Shown: piece after piece, positions 45,160-64,000 of the stretch
Position numbering within the stretch: position 1 is the stretch's first letter
Layout: every line of letters begins with the position of its first letter
Source: Apus apus
Taxonomy: Eukaryota; Chordata; Aves; Apodiformes; Apodidae
NCBI RefSeq assembly: GCF_020740795.1
Contig: NC_067286.1
Coordinates: 19,100,350 to 19,164,349 of the forward strand
Direction of reading: 5' to 3'
Length of the DNA stretch: 64,000 bases
Translations under genes and position numbers: made by a program
The notes under the pieces: model-generated
Database searches by the model: none
What the model saw: only the letters and a program-made list of their open reading frames with translations
Told to the model about the DNA's origin: nothing

Positions 45160-47185
45160 TAGAGCCCCTTCCTTTCAGCTTGTTTACCACATAACATAGC
45201 TTGGAGTCATCAGCAGACTTGCTGAGAGTGCACTCATTCCCTACATCCATGTCACTGAAAAAGATGTTAAACAGCATGGCTCCCAGTACTGAGCTCTGAG
45301 GAATGCCACTCATCATGGATCTCCACTTGGACACTGAGCTGTTGACCACAACTCTGAGTGTAACCATCCAGCCAATTCCTTATTCTCTGAGTGGTCCATC
45401 TATCAAGTCCATGTCTCTCCAGTTTAGAGACCAGGATGCTGTGTGGGACAGTATCAAATACTTTGCATAAATCCAGGTAGATGATATCAGTTGCTCTTCC
45501 CTTATGCACCAAAGCTGTAGCCCTGTAACAGAAGACCACCAAATATGTCAGGCAAAATTGGCCCTTAGTGAAGCCATGTTGGCTGTCACCAAGCACCTCC
45601 TTATTTTCATGTGCCTTAGCATAGTTTTCAGGAGGATCTGCTCCTTGATCTTGCTGGGCACAGAGGTGACAATGACTAGTCTGTAGCTCCCCAGGTCTTC
45701 CTTTTTTGCCTTTTTAAAAATTGGGTTTTTTTCCCCTTTTCCAGTCAGTGGGAACTTCAGAATGCCACAGTTTCTGAAGCTTGAAGGATAGTGGCATAGC
45801 AACTTCATCTGCCAGTTTCCTTAGGATCTACAGATCTATCTACATAAGTCCCATGGACATGAGCACTTTCAAGTTCCTTAGATGATCTTGAACCTGATCT
45901 TCTCCTACAGTGGGTGGTCCTTCATTCTCCCAGTCCCTTCCTTTGCCTCCCGTGACTTGGGCAGTGTGGTTTGAGCACTTGCTGGTGAAGACTGAGGCAA
46001 AAAAGTCATTGAGTCCCTCAGCATTCTCCATATCCTGCATGACCAGGTCTCCCATTTCCTTTCAGAGAGGGTCCACATTTTCCCTAGTCCTCCTTTTATC
46101 ACCAACATACCTACGGAAGCTTTTCTTGTTGCTCTTGATATCCCTGGTTAGATTAAATTCTATCAGGGCTTTAGCTTTCCTAACCTGATCTCTGGCTGCT
46201 CACACAATTTCTCTGTATTCCTCACAGGCTACCTGTCCTGCTCCCACCCACTGTAGGTCTCCTTTTTGTGTGCAAGTTTGTTCAGGAGCTCCTTGTTCAT
46301 CCATGCAGGCCTTCTGGCATTTTTTGCCTGACTTCCACTTTGTTGGGATGCATTGCTCCTGAGCTTGGGGGAGGTGATAGTTTAATACTCATCAGCTTTC
46401 TTGGGCTCCTTTTCCCTCCAGGGCTTTATTCCATGGTACTCTACCAAGCAGGTCCCTGAAGTGGCCAAGGTCTACACTTCTGAAGTCTAGGGTAGGGAGC
46501 TTGCTGTGTGCTCTCCTTGTTGCCTAAGGAATGATAGAATACATTCTACCATTTCATAGCTACTGTAGCCAAGGCTGCCCTTGAGCTTCACATTCCCCAC
46601 CAGCCCTACATTGTTGATAAGAACAAGATCCAGCATAGCACCTCTGCTTGTTGCCTCCTCTGTTATTTGGAGAAGGAATTTATCAATACATTCCTCCAGG
46701 ATTGCTTATGCCCTGCTGTGTTGTCCCTCCAACAAATATTGGGGTGGCTGAAGTCCCCCAGGAAGACCAGGGCTTGTGAACATGAGGCTACTCCCACCTG
46801 TCTATAAAGAGCCTCATCCACTCAGTCTTCCTGGTAGGGTTGCCTGTAGCAGATGCCCACTACATTGTCCCCCATCCCTCCCCTCCCTTTAATCCTGATC
46901 CATAAGGTCTCAGTCAGATCCTCCCCAGGTGGAGCTTCATGCACTCCAGTTGGTCATTGATGCAGAAGGGAACACCCTCTCCTGGTCTCCCCTGCCTGTC
47001 CTTCCTAAAGAAGCTGTAGCCTTCCATGCCAACACTGATTATAGGAGTCATCCTGCTATGTCTCTATGATGCCAATAAGATCATAGCCCTGCAGTCATGT
47101 GTGTGTCTCTTAATTCCTCTAGTTTATTCCCCATTATTATGGTTTAAGTGACCCTAGCACAGTGTTGGACACCTATAAGAGGAAC
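45160..47185 (-). mobile_element. CR1 LINE fragment (endonuclease to RT), minus strand
   Basis: A minus-strand CR1 of about 2 kb reaching from the reverse transcriptase back through the linker into the endonuclease region (46500-47185). Minus-strand peptides include [40 protein letters not shown] and [20 protein letters not shown]. The catalytic motif reads SADD, not FADD. The 3' portion after the RT is missing, so this copy meets the plus-strand CR1 at 43867-45110 tail to tail. Several frameshifts are present. Confidence 0.9.
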
Positions 47186-47229
47186 TAGAGAGAGGGTCCT
47201 TAGGATCCTGATGGATGCAGGAGGGTCAG

Positions 47230-47694
47230 AACTGAGAGGGGTCAGTATTCCCCCCACTTCCTGCCGTACTCTATAAATAAAGTCAGAACTAGAAGCTCAC
47301 CCTCATTTTCTTCCTGCACAGCTGTATTTGCAGCTGTTCCTGCTTGGAGATTCTTCAGTTTGCCAAAAGCTTTCCAGAATCCAACTCCATCTGGTGCTGT
47401 GAGGAACCGCGGACCCGTGCTTCTCCTGAAGCAGCCTTGCAGCAAGGGACTCTCACCCTACTACTCCTGTGATCAGCAAGATCAATTTTGTGTATTTGTA
47501 TATAAGTTTATAATCTGTTTTTCCCCCCCATGTGTTACTCCCTTTTTCTATGTTACCATAAATTCATTCTAGTTTCAATTTCCAACCCTTTCATCTCTCT
47601 TCCTTTATTCTCCTTCTATTTTCCCTTGGGAGGGTGGAGGGGTGGGGTAATAGGGAGCAACTCTGCTTTCTGGTTTGTCCTATTTAAACCAGGA
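47230..47694 (+). mobile_element. Possible LTR remnant of an endogenous retrovirus
   Basis: A non-CR1 segment with LTR-like texture: AATAAA at 47275-47280, a T-rich middle, a G-rich block (47630-47650) and an end reading TTTAAACCAGGACA. I associate this kind of terminus with avian LTRs, but I could not define a left end or a target duplication. It may be partial or wrong. Confidence 0.3.
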
Positions 47695-49125
47695 CACCCA
47701 TGCTACATGTGTTTGCATGGAGACAACTAAGTTGGGCCTCCAATAAAGCTGACCTACTGGCTGGAATTCCTTGGAGGTAATTTCACTGGTGTTTCCCTGT
47801 TGGCTCCTGAAAGTGGGATCCATCACCTGGTGTGCAAGAAGCCGATCTACACACAGTCTAAGTATTTGCTTTAATATCCAGTTCTGAGCAGAAAAGGAAG
47901 CAGGATGGTATTCCACAAAGCAAGCTCCGTTTCCCAAAACACAAGGGCAACCTGTATACCAAAAAACATAAGAATAACATGAGAGATCCAAGTTCTATCA
48001 TTTGCACACAATTGATCAACTAATTCCTCACTTCCATTTAAAGTGGCAATGATGAAAAACTTCGCATTCTCAAAGAGCTAGGGGCTTGTTGTTAGCAGGG
48101 GTCCCTCCAGCCTGTGGGTGAGTATTTCAGTATGCTAATGGCTCATTAATGTGTTAATCCAGTAATTTAAATTACTCCATGTTTTTCCACCCAGTGCTCA
48201 AGACTGTAACCGAGATAAGCTGAAGGGAGTGCTTCTTTCCATCCCTTTCACCTGTCTTGCAGATGCCTTGCAGGTCTGTTTCAAGGCCAGGCTGTTGACT
48301 AGGGATGTTGACTACTGTTTTTCTCTAATTGGAATCTGGTTTTGTCTAATTCTTACTGTTTCACTGTTATCTAGGCCCTGTTTTTATTCTGCATGTCCCT
48401 TATGTTCTTTTTTTATGGGATTTTTTTTCCCCAAAATGTGATTTTTCCCCCAAAATGTATTTATTTCAATAACTGACATCACTATTACCTCAGCAGCCCC
48501 TAGCTTATCACCATAAGACTTCAAGTGTGCTCCAGTCTATCCAGTACATCTCTGAGCAATAAGCTGAAAGCCCTCACTAGCACCCCACCCCTTTAAATCT
48601 GGCTTGCCATCCCACAGCTTTTCACAGGCAAGCTAGGTATCATACCCCTCCCCTTCAAGTCTACTTTAAAGCTCTGTCAGTAAGACCCTCCTCCCCATTT
48701 CAGAAAGCTTAATCCCATTCAACACCAGCAGGCTGTGTGCTGCATAGGCCACCCCATTATCAGAAAATCCAAAGTTGTGATGGTGGCATCAGCCATGGAA
48801 TCATGTATTAATAGACTGAATCTGCCCATTTCTTTCAATGTTGCTACCCACAACTGGAAGGAGAGGAAAAAATAAACTGCTTTGGACTCCCTCACCAACC
48901 TTAGGTCACTTAAGTCACTTTTGATCACTCTTGCATAATATGTTGTAGCTTCACTGTCACCCACATAGAAAAGCAGTAATGGGTAATAGTCTGAAGGCCA
49001 CACCAGGCTAAGAAGTTTCCTAGTGATGGCCTTAACCCAGGCCCCAGGGAGGCAGCAGACTTCACTAGGAGAAGAGTCTGTCCAGCATATTGGACCTTCT
49101 GTTCCCCTGAGAAGGGATATGTCTA
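47695..49125. other. Intergenic, no gene seen
   Basis: No recognised element; pyrimidine runs around 48410-48450. Confidence 0.45.
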
Positions 49126-50005
49126 ACAGAATCACCAAATAATAGGGGTTGGAAGGGACCTCGAAAGATCATCTAGTTCAACCCCCCTGCCAGAGCAGGG
49201 TCACCCAGAGCACATCACACAGGAACATGTCCAGGTGGGTTTTGAATGTCTCCAGCAAAGGAGACTCCACAACCTCTCTGGGCAGCCTGTTCCAGTGCTC
49301 TGTCACTCTCACAGTAAAGGTTTTTTCTGATGTTTATGTGGAACCTCCTATGTTCCAGTTTGCACCCATTGCCCCTTGTCCTATCACTGGACATCACTGA
49401 AAAAAGCCTGGCTCTGTCCTCCTGACACTTGCCCTTAATATATTTTTAAACACTAATGAGGTCACCCCTCCATCTCCTCTCCTCCAAGCTAAAGAGACCC
49501 AGCCCCCTCAGCCTTTCCTCATAAGGGAGATGTTTCACTCCCTTAATCATCTCTGTGGCTCTGCGCTGGACTCTTTCAAGCAGTTCCCTGTCCTTCTTGA
49601 ACTGAGGGGCCCAGAACTGGACACAATATTCCAGATGTGGCCTCACCAAGGCAGAGTAAAGGGGGAGGAGAACCTCCCTTGACCTACTAACCACACTCTT
49701 TCTAATACACCCCAGGATGCCATTGGCCTTCTTGGCCACAAGGGCACACTCCTGGCTCATGGTCATCCTCCTGTCCACCAGGACCCCCAGGTCCCTTTCT
49801 CCTACACTGCTCTCCAGCAGGTCAGCCCCCAACCTGTACTGGTACATGGGGTTGTTCTTCCCCAGATGCAAGACTGGTGTCATCAGCAAACTTGCTGAGG
49901 GCACACTGTGTTCCCTCATCCAGGTCACTGATGAAAATATTGAATAGTACCAGTGCCAGTACTGACCCCTGAGGGTCTCCACTAGTCACTGACCTCCAGC
50001 TAGAT
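49126..50005 (-). mobile_element. CR1 LINE 3' fragment with internal deletion
   Basis: Minus-strand CR1. Its 3' end is at 49126-49200 (GGTTGGAAGGGACCTCGAAAG, then CCCCCCTGCCAGAGCAGG). A long minus-strand frame carries [40 protein letters not shown] and [20 protein letters not shown]. Just upstream, FADDT (near 49875-49890) is joined directly to the LHLGKNN region, so roughly 100 bp of the normal linker between them is deleted. This is one of the better preserved 3' ends in the window. A poly-T run (50024-50042) follows. Confidence 0.93.
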
Positions 50006-53000
50006 TTTGTTTCATTACAACTAACTTTTTTTTTTTTTTTTTCTTCCTCATGAGGTGGTTATGATACAGGAGGGCAGTACTTTCTGACCTTGGCAACACC
50101 TCTGACATAGAGAGACCATCATCCATCCATGTCATCCCTTGACTGGCCTTCCACATTCAGAACTCTGTACCTGTTGCACACCTGGGAAGGTAAGGTGAGC
50201 AAGAAGGGGGGTTCACGTGCTTCCCTGAGCACAGACTCGCAACCATGTACACTTTCCATTAATAAAAATATTACACAGGATTAGTGGAAATAAGGTAAGT
50301 GAACTCAAGCATGACTACCTCAGAGATTCCCTTGGTGGCAAAAAGCAGCAGCTACAACAGGCAAAAAAGAGCAAACACATAGTGTTGGCTGCCATGAAAT
50401 AATGCTGAAGACAACCTACCATAACCTTGTTAACTTGTGGTATCAAGAGTTTAGACAGGGGCAACAGAGATTATGCAAGAGATTACTTATAACCAAGCCC
50501 AAATAAGAGAATAATCACTGGGGGATTTAAGAAAAACACATTATACTAGTAAATATAATGCAAACTTAATTGACTTTGCTTTTAATTTTTAGTAGGTCTT
50601 ATTCTGCACAGCTCCCAAATATTCATCCTTTCATTCTAAAAAGGGCAAACAACTACACAAATACAGAGAGCAAAGGAATAAGGTTTCTGAGCTTATTTTA
50701 CATGCACTGGCAGCACTAAGCAAAAAGGACCAAAAGAAACCAGAAAAAAAATTATGAGCCAGAAACGCACCTGAATACATACTGTGGGGAGCACTGCAGG
50801 TAGATTTAACATACAATAGCTGGCAGTGTAACTGAATAAAACCAATGCATTGTGAACTCTATGCAACAGTAAGCTACACACAAGCTAAGCATTCAAGCAC
50901 GTACAGGGACAACACCTAATACCCAGTAAATACATTGGGGGAATGGGGTGAAAGAGAAAAGAAAAAAAAGGCATTTTAAAAATAGACCAAAAAAGGACAG
51001 TAACAGGATGTGCATATTAATCTCGCAGAGAATCCACAGCAACTTTTTTCAAGTTTTTTCAAGTCCAAATCTGCCTGCTTGCACACTATAGCTGGAGCGC
51101 AGATGAGACAGAAAAGAGCATGCCTGATTAGCTCAGAGGGGGACTCATTTCAGACAATATTGCAGTAACATCCACAACAATCGTTAAGACTGCTGTTTGC
51201 AGAAACACTGCTTCTTCTTGGCACAAGCCATTTTCAATAAATTCCCATTGCCCAGGGAAATGTCCCTGTACATGTGAAGTACAAAAGGCTTGATACTGGA
51301 TTCTTATTTGGCTATTTCCAATCAAATCAATCCTCCTCAAATCTAAAATACCTTTTTGTATTACTCCAAAAAGACATGTCCTATTCAGGACAGCCTCCTT
51401 CTACTATATGCTCACTGCATATTTAAAATAAATAAATAAATAAAACACTCAATTCCCTAACACTGTTTTTGTAAAGAAATACTTTTCATTTTTCTTATAA
51501 AAAAACAACAACTTTGCCCCTACCCTAGTAGCTCACTACATCACAGGTACAAGGCAGCTAACAGTTATACCTGCTATCCAAATGTTCAAAAGCTCATGCG
51601 GAACCTGTCCTCAACTACATGGCAGCTCAGTATGCACTGCCCGTGCCAGCATGCTCACAAATCCACAGCCAACCTTTCGTTCCTTGCTGGCTGTAGCCTC
51701 ACAACTTCTTACACATAACATAAAACTAGCTGACAAAGCCTCTCTGTAATTTCTCCAACTCTTCAACCTGCTTTACGTCTTGCTGTCGCTGCCCTAAACC
51801 TACCTTGCCATTGAATCTTAACAAGTATCTTAGGAAATTAAACACATAAAGGCTAAGCAGCATCCCCAACAGTCAATAGCTATTAACTTCACTGTGCTTT
51901 GTGATCTGGACAGCCAGGAACATACCCATGTTGTCAAGTTCTCACACATGTGACCCATTCAGCTTCCCCTATTATCAGGTTAGGGAAACATTAGGATCTG
52001 CCAATTCACATTAATGTTGGCAAAAAAGATTATTTTTGGGAGGAAAGACAGAAGATACTGGGGTTGTGCAGCCCCTGCTCACCTGTCTGACCTAGGGAAA
52101 TGCATTTAATTATTTTCAAGGCATATGTAAGCTGAAAATTCTGTGTAGCAGGCCATAATTACAGACTTGTCTACTGTGGAAATGACTAAAAGGCTTTGTT
52201 GCAAATTGTCCAAGACAAGGAAGGCTATTCAATGAAAAAGAGCAATCCAGAGTTCCTGATACCCAAAGAGCTACTTGTACTTATTTCCAGCAGAGAACAA
52301 GAAAAGCAGCTCTCATTAAGCTGAAATATGAGCTAGAAAGAATATCTATTTGAGAAAAACAGCTTCTACCTCTAAGGGCAGGAATCTTGCAAATTTTTCA
52401 CCACCTGTTTCATTATCTGCTTTCATTGCTTGATGCTGGTTTAGCAATGCTTAAACTTACTCTTAAGCATACTGGTTAGTAAATACTAACAGCTGACAGC
52501 ATTTACTTGGTGCAACAACCCCCTTCTCCTCAAATGCCCAAGTAAATTCAATTTCTACAAACCAATCAACCTCCACAAGGACCACCAAGACTATAAGCAA
52601 GAGCAGCAGAGAAATAATCTTGCAAGAAAAAACAACTATGTAGCAAAGTAGGGAAACCGGTGTCTCAGAACACAATACAGTAATACTCTCTGAGGCAATC
52701 AACAGCAAACATGCAGATGCTCTGTTCCGCTCTTCACATCTTTCACTTACACAGCCACACACTTGCAAGGCACACCACTCAGTGAAAACACAAGTGAATT
52801 CTTGAGGAAACAATGGTATTATTGTTACTTGTCACCAACAGTTTGCGGGTAAACTTCCTACTACACAGCAAGCTATCTTTCTTGTAACCCATCTTTTAAT
52901 AACCCACTTTTATATGACACAGTACAATTAAAAAAACCCGCAAGAAAATCCACTATAGCTTACTCAATACTCACAAGTGTCAGCATACTTAGTAAAGCTT

Positions 53001-53696
53001 TTGTATTCAGTCTTCAGTGAACTAAAAGCCCAGGTCTGATAGGAGAGACTCTGCATTACATACTGGTCTACCCATTTAAAAAAAAAAAATAAAAATTACA
53101 CTCTGTACATGAAACACAGCTGGCTTGTAACAGAGATTGGACATCGTAAAAACAAAGTTGCAAGTACTATGTTTAATTTGACACTAAGAACACAGAAGGG
53201 AAGTGGGATGAAGGTAGATGCCACCATCTGATTTGCAGTCTAACAAATTACTGAAATGCATTTGGATGGATTTCTTTGAAAAAAATATTCATTTCTGTGA
53301 GGGTCAGAGATGGGCCAAACTATTATGATCAGCTCACATGCAAATTCCCCCACCCATTTCCACTTCTGCTTTCACAACAGGGTAATACAGTGGTCAAGTA
53401 ACTCGAGCTCTTCCTCTTCCCAGCAGAGAGGGTTGGACTTGACATGAAAATACTATGCAGTGAACAGTGGATTCAACTAATCCAACAGTATGTTTTACAA
53501 TGCAGCTTTCTGTTTCTACACCCCTAGATACAAAAATTCTTTACTCAATTATGGATTAATGTTTAAACACAAATATCGACCAAAATGCTATAGAGGGTCA
53601 ACTAATTGTATTTTATACCTGTTTCAAAGAAATAGCTTATAAGTGAGCTGATTTATATATAGAAATAACTTCACTGTGCCCAGAAGTTTCCTAACA
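50006..53696. other. Intergenic or distal KMT5B 3' UTR; no gene seen
   Basis: Repeat-poor, AT-rich sequence downstream of KMT5B in its direction of transcription. It contains an AAAT simple repeat (51427-51445) and an A-run (53079-53087). A very long KMT5B 3' UTR could extend into it, but nothing in the sequence proves this. Confidence 0.45.
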
Positions 53697-55045
53697 TTCT
53701 TTTATTAAAAACCAAAGAGCTAAAGATTGCCCTGCTGATCTTCACTGTAATACAGTAGACTATGTATGAGCAAAGAACTCCAACAGATGCAGAGTTTAAA
53801 ACTAGGGTTACAATTTCCTATTTTATTGGCATGGATGTATTTCTAAACTTAAAAACCCTTCTGGCAATTTATCTCAATTTCTTATGACAAAATTTCTCAC
53901 AACACACAAGTATTTACAACATATACATAATTTTTCAGTCTTTTACAACTGGTTCTTAAAAGACAAACAATTCATAGGTCACCACAGAACAAAAGCTGTG
54001 ACTTAGTTGTTTTTAATTTCATAAAACTATCATAAGTTAAAGTGAATAGATTTTCTTTAAATTCCTTGTAGCATTTTACAAGTGCAACAGAAAAATACGA
54101 AGAACCAATTTAGAATAGCTGCAGTTCATTGGATAAATGTTGCCTGTTGTAGACACATTATTTCACAGCAAATTCTTGAAAAAATAAGCACCAATCATTC
54201 TTGCAAAGAACAATTTTATCTAAAAGTATTGAAAAGTGTTAAATACAAGGTGTTTAATTTACATAACAAGCAATAAATACACCATATCCAAACTTTTATT
54301 CTGCATACTGCTACCCTGGTACATATAATGTACTAAAAAGTCACCAAATTGTCAACACCTTTTTCTTTTTTTCTTTTTTCTCTTTTTTTTTTTTTTTTAA
54401 GAAATCAATCTGACTTCCAACCAAGGGTTTGCTACTATAACAAAGGCCACAAACAGTACGTCTGGGACAGCATACAGTGTTGAAAGGACAAACTCCAAGG
54501 GGGAAAAAAAAACATCTAGCAAATAAATCAAAAAAGCTGTAGATCATTGCTGGTGATATCAACATATACTAGAAAAACTTAATATGCTGCTGCTACTATG
54601 ATTTTTTTTAATTGTTTAGTCAAATATCACCAAGAGCAAACTACTGCTCTTACTGATAAAAAGTATTTATGTAGCCACACTATATTCTCATTGTCCTGCA
54701 TGGAAAGATTTGATGCAATTTCATAACTTTGCTTGAGCCTTTATTTTACAACAAAGCATTACTATAACTCAGAATTGCACATAAGAAGGCTATTAAAAAG
54801 TACAATAAAAATCTGCACAAATCAGAATAAAGAAGTCAGTATGCTGTACACTTTTCTACAATATTATGTTGATAGGTGAATAAACAATAAAGAAGTGCTG
54901 CCACTAAGTTTTTCAGAAAATTCTTCAGTTGACAAATAATCAAATGGAACTTTTTGTTGGTGTTGTTTTGTTTGTTGTTTTGTTTGTTGTGGATCTTGTT
55001 TTGTTTTTTAAAAATGACATCCAGATCACTTTAAGACCAATAGGC
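53697..55045 (-). other. KMT5B: Probable KMT5B 3' UTR with candidate poly(A) signals
   Basis: Sequence directly after the KMT5B stop codon, read on the minus strand. AATAAA signals in the sense orientation occur at 54745-54740, 54300-54295, 53827-53822 and 53706-53701. The first 90 nt after the stop contain an A/C-rich repeat of AAACAAAAC type (about 54957-55010), and an A-rich stretch lies at 54359-54402 (T-rich on the plus strand). Which signal is used cannot be decided without transcript data. Confidence 0.55.
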
Positions 55046-56514
55046 TTATGCATTGAGCCTTAAAGACTGATCTTCTCTCCTCCTGGAAGAAATATCAATA
55101 TCTATTGAATCCTTGCCAACAATAAGCCTTAGTCTCTTTGCTGGAGGAAGGGGAATAAAGTCATCAAATTCATCATCATAGTCATCTTCCTCTTCGTCAT
55201 CCTCTTCTGATGAAGATTCATCTGCTGTTTCCTCTTCATAGTCACCATAATCACCTACTTCCATTCTTGACTCCAACAGGGAGAGAGTTTCACTACAGCA
55301 CATACCATTTTCATGAAGGTCATCAGGGTACGTCCCTCTGTTTTCTTCCTCTCGTTTTAGCTGTATTTTTAATTTTGTTGAACTATTGCCTGATCCTGAG
55401 TTAAACCCATTATTTAGCTTTGCTACATATAAATTATTATCTTTTTCATGGTCTTTACTTAGTTTGATGCTTATTTTTGAAGAACTCATTCCATCACTTT
55501 CTTGGTCATTTGCCTTGCTACTGCTATCATGGCGTCTACGAAGAGTCAGTTTAGGAATCCCAGAGCTATTTTCAAGGATAAGTTGTGCATCATACCTCGT
55601 AATTCGTCTCTTCTTTTTACTTTTTGCAGTTCTAAAGCTGTCTTTTGCTTTAAAATTTTCAGATGTTACAACAGAGCAGCCACCAGATCCAGGGATACAG
55701 TCTTTATAACCAACAGGCATGTCCACCACATTATTCCTCTCTCCAGGCTCTGGTTGAGAACTAATCAAATCTGGTACTTCATCTTTCACAGGTGTATTGT
55801 GCGCAGTATTGGTTTCTTCTATTTTTGCAGATGGTTTTACAAGTTTCCCTTGTCGAGTTTTCTTTTTTGACATGCCTGCATCATTTTTCTGGCACCTAAT
55901 ATCCCCTTTATGTGATGGTCCATGTGCCATGTCATTTTTGTTTATTACATGAGAATGCTGATCTAAAATGTCTGATTGCTTTCCAGTCAAAATATTCTTA
56001 TAGCTATCCAACATATTTGGTTCAAGCTTTATGTCAGAGGTCTCCTTCAAATTCATTCTTGTTCTCATTGACCTCCTTGTTATGTATGTGCAGGGTGGTT
56101 TATCACCATGCTCATGAGCACCTTTCACAGAATTCAGTTTATGTTCTCTGGCTGCATGCCTTGTTAAGCATCCACTAGTGACTGCAACTTTCACTGGTCC
56201 CTCCAATTCTTTATCCTTTTTAATGGGCAAGTTTTTGTACAAAACTACCTTAGGCTCTTTGAGAACTAAATTTCCCATTTCAAGCTTTCTAGAAGCATTC
56301 TTTTGCTCTGGCCTTCTGCACTGATTTCTCAACTTTATCTTGGAAAGTAAAGGCTTTGCAGGCTTTTTCAGTCTCTTTGGTACCCTGGAATTATTTATAT
56401 GAGTTAGTTTAGATGAGGTAGAATTTGATGATGCTGGAATTCTTGATATAGACTGTCTTGTCAATGTTCTATTTTTGCTGTTCTTTTTTACGCCAATTGA
56501 AGATTTTCTGTTAG
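55046..56514 (-). CDS. KMT5B: KMT5B terminal coding exon (C-terminal region)
   Basis: This is the last coding exon of KMT5B (SUV420H1), the nuclear enzyme that converts H4K20me1 to H4K20me2/3 and acts in heterochromatin, origin licensing and DNA repair. The acceptor is CAG at 56517-56515. Two bases complete a Thr codon, followed by 488 codons and the stop TAA at 55048-55046. The start ([16 protein letters not shown]) and a basic [20 protein letters not shown] block match the vertebrate protein, as do [32 protein letters not shown] and [17 protein letters not shown] long acidic run ([16 protein letters not shown]) precedes the C-terminus [19 protein letters not shown]...SLRLNA, which is nearly invariant. 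The middle part is more variable. The C-terminal region serves in chromatin targeting in the long isoform. A TTG at 56464 is not a real start; the exon is spliced. Confidence 0.97.
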
Positions 56515-60042
<3,528 letters not shown>

Positions 60043-60179
60043 CTTTCACAGGTGTAACATTCGCAGTATTCATTATTTTCTCCAAAAAAACCATCTCCAT
60101 AGTAACAGGAGATTTCTTCTCCAGGTTCAATATCTCTTAGAGCTTTCACACATGCTGTATCTCTGCCCGTTGATACAAA
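60043..60179 (-). CDS. KMT5B: KMT5B SET/post-SET exon
   Basis: This 137-bp exon encodes the C-terminal half of the SET domain. It reads [20 protein letters not shown], then [20 protein letters not shown] and CYTCE, with AG left for the next exon. It carries the conserved GEEISCYYG catalytic block with the active-site tyrosines, and the CECYTC post-SET cysteines, which in this family bind a structural zinc ion together with a cysteine of the preceding motif. The acceptor is TTTCACAG next to 60179. An uninterrupted T-run in the transcript (plus-strand A-run, about 60205-60222) lies just upstream and extends the polypyrimidine tract. The donor GTATAC is slightly non-consensus. Confidence 0.97.
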
Positions 60180-60356
60180 CTGTGAAAGCAAATGACAGGA
60201 AGAAAAAAAAAAAAAAAAAAAGGTTAAGATTAATCACTAATGTTGAACAGTATCTGAGTAACAAAAATTGAAATGGGGAGGAAAAGGTGCAGGGACAAAA
60301 AATCCCAGGAGAAAATGTGGGGTGCTTGATTTATTTACTTTTAATTTCTTGCTTAC

Positions 60357-60376
60357 CTTACAGTTAGGTCTGCAAT
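60357..60376 (-). CDS. KMT5B: KMT5B 20-nt microexon encoding the CRPNCK motif
   Basis: A 20-nt exon lies between the acceptor TTTTTCAG (just above 60376) and the donor GTAAGC (starting at 60356). Joined to the preceding exon ending CAT G, it completes Asp and encodes Cys-Arg-Pro-Asn-Cys-Lys in phase 0 with the following Phe codon. This gives NHDCRPNCKFVS, the H-S motif of SET domains that forms the AdoMet-binding knot and supplies a zinc-binding cysteine. Without it the reading frame shifts and the catalytic core is lost. The flanking introns are 177 bp (downstream) and 669 bp (upstream). Confidence 0.95.

Positions 60377-64000
<3,624 letters not shown>

Noticed and set aside
54880..54900. 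Plus-strand AATAAA motifs near the KMT5B end as a terminator of a plus-strand gene
   Set aside because: They occur in AT-rich 3' UTR sequence of the minus-strand gene, and no plus-strand exon is present.

Overview
This is vertebrate nuclear DNA, almost certainly from a bird. It has long introns, conserved GT/AG exon borders, one CpG island, and many CR1-type (chicken repeat 1) LINE fragments whose 3' ends carry the typical ATTCTGTG-like tail. By my boundaries CR1 makes up roughly 12 kb of the 64 kb. That is a lot for a bird and recalls CR1-rich lineages such as Piciformes or Bucerotiformes, but the species cannot be fixed from this window. There are no operons, CRISPR arrays or prokaryotic features.

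Two protein-coding genes are present, both on the minus strand and in the same order and orientation as in human 11q13. At low coordinates lies the 5' part of CHKA (choline kinase alpha): exon 1 at 7421-7755 and exon 2 at 3846-3957, with the rest of the gene beyond position 1. Its promoter sits in a CpG island (about 6.9-8.5 kb) and has a TATA box, two CCAAT boxes and a GC box on the coding strand. At high coordinates lies the 3' part of KMT5B (SUV420H1, an H4K20 methyltransferase): six coding exons between 63667 and 55046, including a 20-nt microexon that encodes the cysteine motif of the SET domain. The 3' UTR runs toward lower coordinates. Upstream KMT5B exons and its promoter are outside the window.

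The roughly 46 kb between the genes is intergenic. It holds ten CR1 fragments in both orientations, one well-preserved solo LTR of an avian endogenous retrovirus (20.9-21.9 kb), a possible second LTR remnant (47.2-47.7 kb), a diverged pair of direct repeats (34.7 and 35.2 kb) and simple repeats. An eleventh CR1 lies antisense in a KMT5B intron. Every CR1 reverse-transcriptase frame is broken. The longest copies are at 30.66-32.69 kb (minus), 35.99-38.34 kb (plus) and the tail-to-tail pair at 43.87-47.18 kb.

The genes do not form a pathway. CHKA makes phosphocholine for phosphatidylcholine synthesis in the cytosol, and KMT5B writes H4K20me2/3 in the nucleus. Their linkage is ordinary conserved synteny. 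I found no convincing new biological system. The most useful points are the splice-site-embedded stop in KMT5B that could give a short isoform, the SET-domain microexon, the TATA/CCAAT architecture of the CHKA promoter, and the layered CR1 and LTR structure.
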